A stretch of 6,204 nt of DNA. Source: Paenibacillus sp. UBA6285 (GTDB taxonomy: Bacteria; Bacillota; Bacilli; Paenibacillales; Paenibacillaceae). Both the position numbers and the translations under genes were made by a program. The stretch spans positions 48,920-55,123 of the forward strand of contig DJUJ01000160.1 of NCBI GenBank assembly GCA_002438345.1, given 5' to 3'. Under the pieces are notes generated by a model, which saw nothing but the letters and a program-made list of their open reading frames with translations, was not told the origin of the DNA and did not search any database. This document shows positions 5,527-6,204 of the stretch, one piece after another. Numbering within the stretch: position 1 is the first letter of the stretch; every line of letters starts with the position of its first letter.

Positions 5527-5574
5527 AAAAAAAGCGTTGGGCCTCCTTGGTTTCAAGGGACTGCCAACGCTTTT
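5527..5574 (-). terminator. Strong intrinsic terminator after the decayed oxidoreductase gene
   Basis: AAAAGCGTTGG (5530-5540) and CCAACGCTTTT (5564-5574) make an 11-bp stem. An inner CCTTG/CAAGG stem is closed by a GTTT loop. Read on the minus strand a run of seven T (5527-5533, partly within the stem) follows. It lies 28 bases beyond the pseudogene stop and insulates the exporter operon from transcription coming from upstream. On the plus strand the tail is only TTTT. Confidence 0.85.
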
Positions 5575-5601
5575 GATGATGCTCGATCAATAGTTTTCAG
5601 T

Positions 5602-5923
5602 TTATGATTCAAAGTTGCGTCCGATCTTACCTTCATCAATGATTTGCCGCAGCTTTTTGTACAAGGGTATATGGTAGATGGTCATAGCTTCGGCGACGAT
5701 TAGGTCTTTGCGTTTGGCAAGCTCGGCGATTTCCTGAAGCTGTCTGCTATTTACCGTGATTGCTTTTTCACAGAGGACATGTTTGTTATTCTGCAAGCTT
5801 TCTATGATGTATTCATAGTGATTGCTATGTGGTGTGGAGATGTAGACCAATTTCTTTCAGAGCAGCAGCGAATTCGGAAGCTATATTTCCTGGGCCTATG
5901 ATTGCCCACTTTAGATTGTTCAT
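5602..5923 (-). pseudogene. Decayed Gfo/Idh/MocA-family oxidoreductase (internal deletion, frame change, lost C-terminus)
   Basis: An ATG at 5923, with GAGGTG 6 bases upstream, opens a normal NAD(P)-binding Rossmann start MNNLKWAIIGPGNIASEF, with the GPGNIA dinucleotide loop. After AAALKEIG the frame runs into a stop at 5825-5827. The homologous reading resumes one frame over at about 5850: VYISTPHSNHYEYI, then NKHVLCEKAITVN (the family's EKP region, here EKA), AEAMTIYHIPLYKKLRQIIDEGKIG, and a stop at 5602. In intact relatives (about 330 residues) roughly 40-50 residues, including the second half of the Rossmann fold, separate these two blocks, so this is a deletion plus frame change and not a one-base sequencing error. 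Everything after GKIG, about two thirds of the protein, is missing. The family oxidises or reduces sugars and related compounds. This copy should not be functional. Confidence 0.85.
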
Positions 5924-5929
5924 ATTTAG

Positions 5930-5935
5930 CACCTC
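5930..5935 (-). promoter_or_regulatory. RBS of the decayed oxidoreductase gene
   Basis: GAGGTG on the minus strand lies 6 bases before the ATG at 5923. It identifies the original start. The open frame continues upstream to about 6040 without homology, so a longer N-terminus is unlikely. Confidence 0.6.
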
Positions 5936-5958
5936 GCATGTTAGTTTGTTTGCTATAT

Positions 5959-5988
5959 ATTGTACAGGAATATTGGACCGAACGTTGA
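5959..5988 (-). promoter_or_regulatory. Possible promoter of the decayed oxidoreductase gene
   Basis: On the minus strand TACAAT (5959-5964, 5/6) is preceded at 18 bases by a weak TCAACG (5983-5988, 3/6). This would give a leader of about 30 bases. The -35 match is poor. Confidence 0.3.
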
Positions 5989-6204
5989 GCATTGAGACGG
6001 CGCAGAAGATATTGGAGCAGTAACTACTAAATGTAAACAATTGTATTTCATGAATATATCCTGAAAATGGTATGAAAAATGATTAAAATTTTGCTTGTAA
6101 GCACCAGACAGAGCGTGTAAGATATACAAGGTATTCATACCGAACATTTATAAAATATAAGAAAGTATAAGTTTCACATTATACATTATCCTTATATTTC
6201 TCGC
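5989..6204. other. AT-rich region without a recognisable gene
   Basis: No frame here has both a ribosome binding site and a recognisable protein. The last 180 bases are strongly AT-rich. A short inverted repeat GGTAT-TC-ATACC lies at 6130-6141, and its right part TTCATACC (6134-6141) is also inverted relative to GGTATGAA at 6069-6076. A loose plus-strand promoter-like pair TTGTAA (6095-6100) and TAAGAT (6118-6123), 17 bases apart, could serve a gene beyond the window edge. Nothing is firm. Confidence 0.35.

Noticed and set aside
5825..5860. Programmed frameshift joining the two oxidoreductase blocks
   Set aside because: No slippery sequence is evident, and a simple frame change would still leave about 40-50 family residues missing between the blocks.
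5924..6040. N-terminal extension of the decayed oxidoreductase frame upstream of 5923
   Set aside because: The family's N-terminus starts just before the WAIIGPGN strand, and the RBS GAGGTG fits the ATG at 5923.
1..6204. CRISPR array, tRNA, rRNA, insertion sequence or toxin-antitoxin pair
   Set aside because: I saw no regularly spaced repeats, tRNA cloverleaf, transposase motifs or terminal repeats, nor a small gene pair of that type.

Overview
This 6.2 kb window looks like chromosomal DNA of a low-to-mid-GC, spore-former-type Firmicute. Paenibacillus or a close relative is the best guess. The reasons are strong AGGAGG-type ribosome binding sites, U-tailed hairpin terminators, and proteins whose sequences read as Bacilli types (a YvgN-like aldo-keto reductase, a DUF6509-like small protein, GreA, RlmN). 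The genus call is inference from remembered family sequences, not from a search.

Layout. (1) Bases 1-872, minus strand: a membrane-anchored endonuclease/exonuclease/phosphatase-fold protein, cut by the window edge before its C-terminus. (2) Bases 873-1028: a divergent promoter region. (3) Bases 1029-3061, plus strand: three co-directional genes, each apparently its own unit with a promoter and terminator: rlmN (23S rRNA A2503 / tRNA A37 methyltransferase), a small acidic DUF6509-like protein, and greA (transcript cleavage factor). (4) Bases 3062-3250: a convergent junction with a strong terminator and a second nested hairpin. (5) Bases 3251-5361, minus strand: a two-gene operon, a DHA1-type MFS exporter followed 59 bp later by a YvgN-like aldo-keto reductase. 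It is preceded by an unusually dense cluster of palindromes over the probable promoter. (6) Bases 5527-5923, minus strand: a decayed Gfo/Idh/MocA-family oxidoreductase gene, with an internal deletion, a frame change and loss of the C-terminal two thirds, but retaining its RBS and followed by an intact terminator. (7) Bases 5924-6204: AT-rich sequence without a recognisable gene.

How the genes may work together. rlmN, the small acidic protein and greA are housekeeping or information-processing genes with no obvious joint pathway. The exporter plus NADPH-dependent reductase pair makes biological sense as a detoxification operon (reduce a reactive carbonyl, export a toxic compound), and the operator-like repeats suggest it is inducible. 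No regulator gene lies in the window. I see no mobile element, CRISPR array, tRNA or rRNA. I did not find a convincing undescribed multi-gene system. The most interesting items are the operator cluster, the decayed oxidoreductase and the atypical clade of RlmN.
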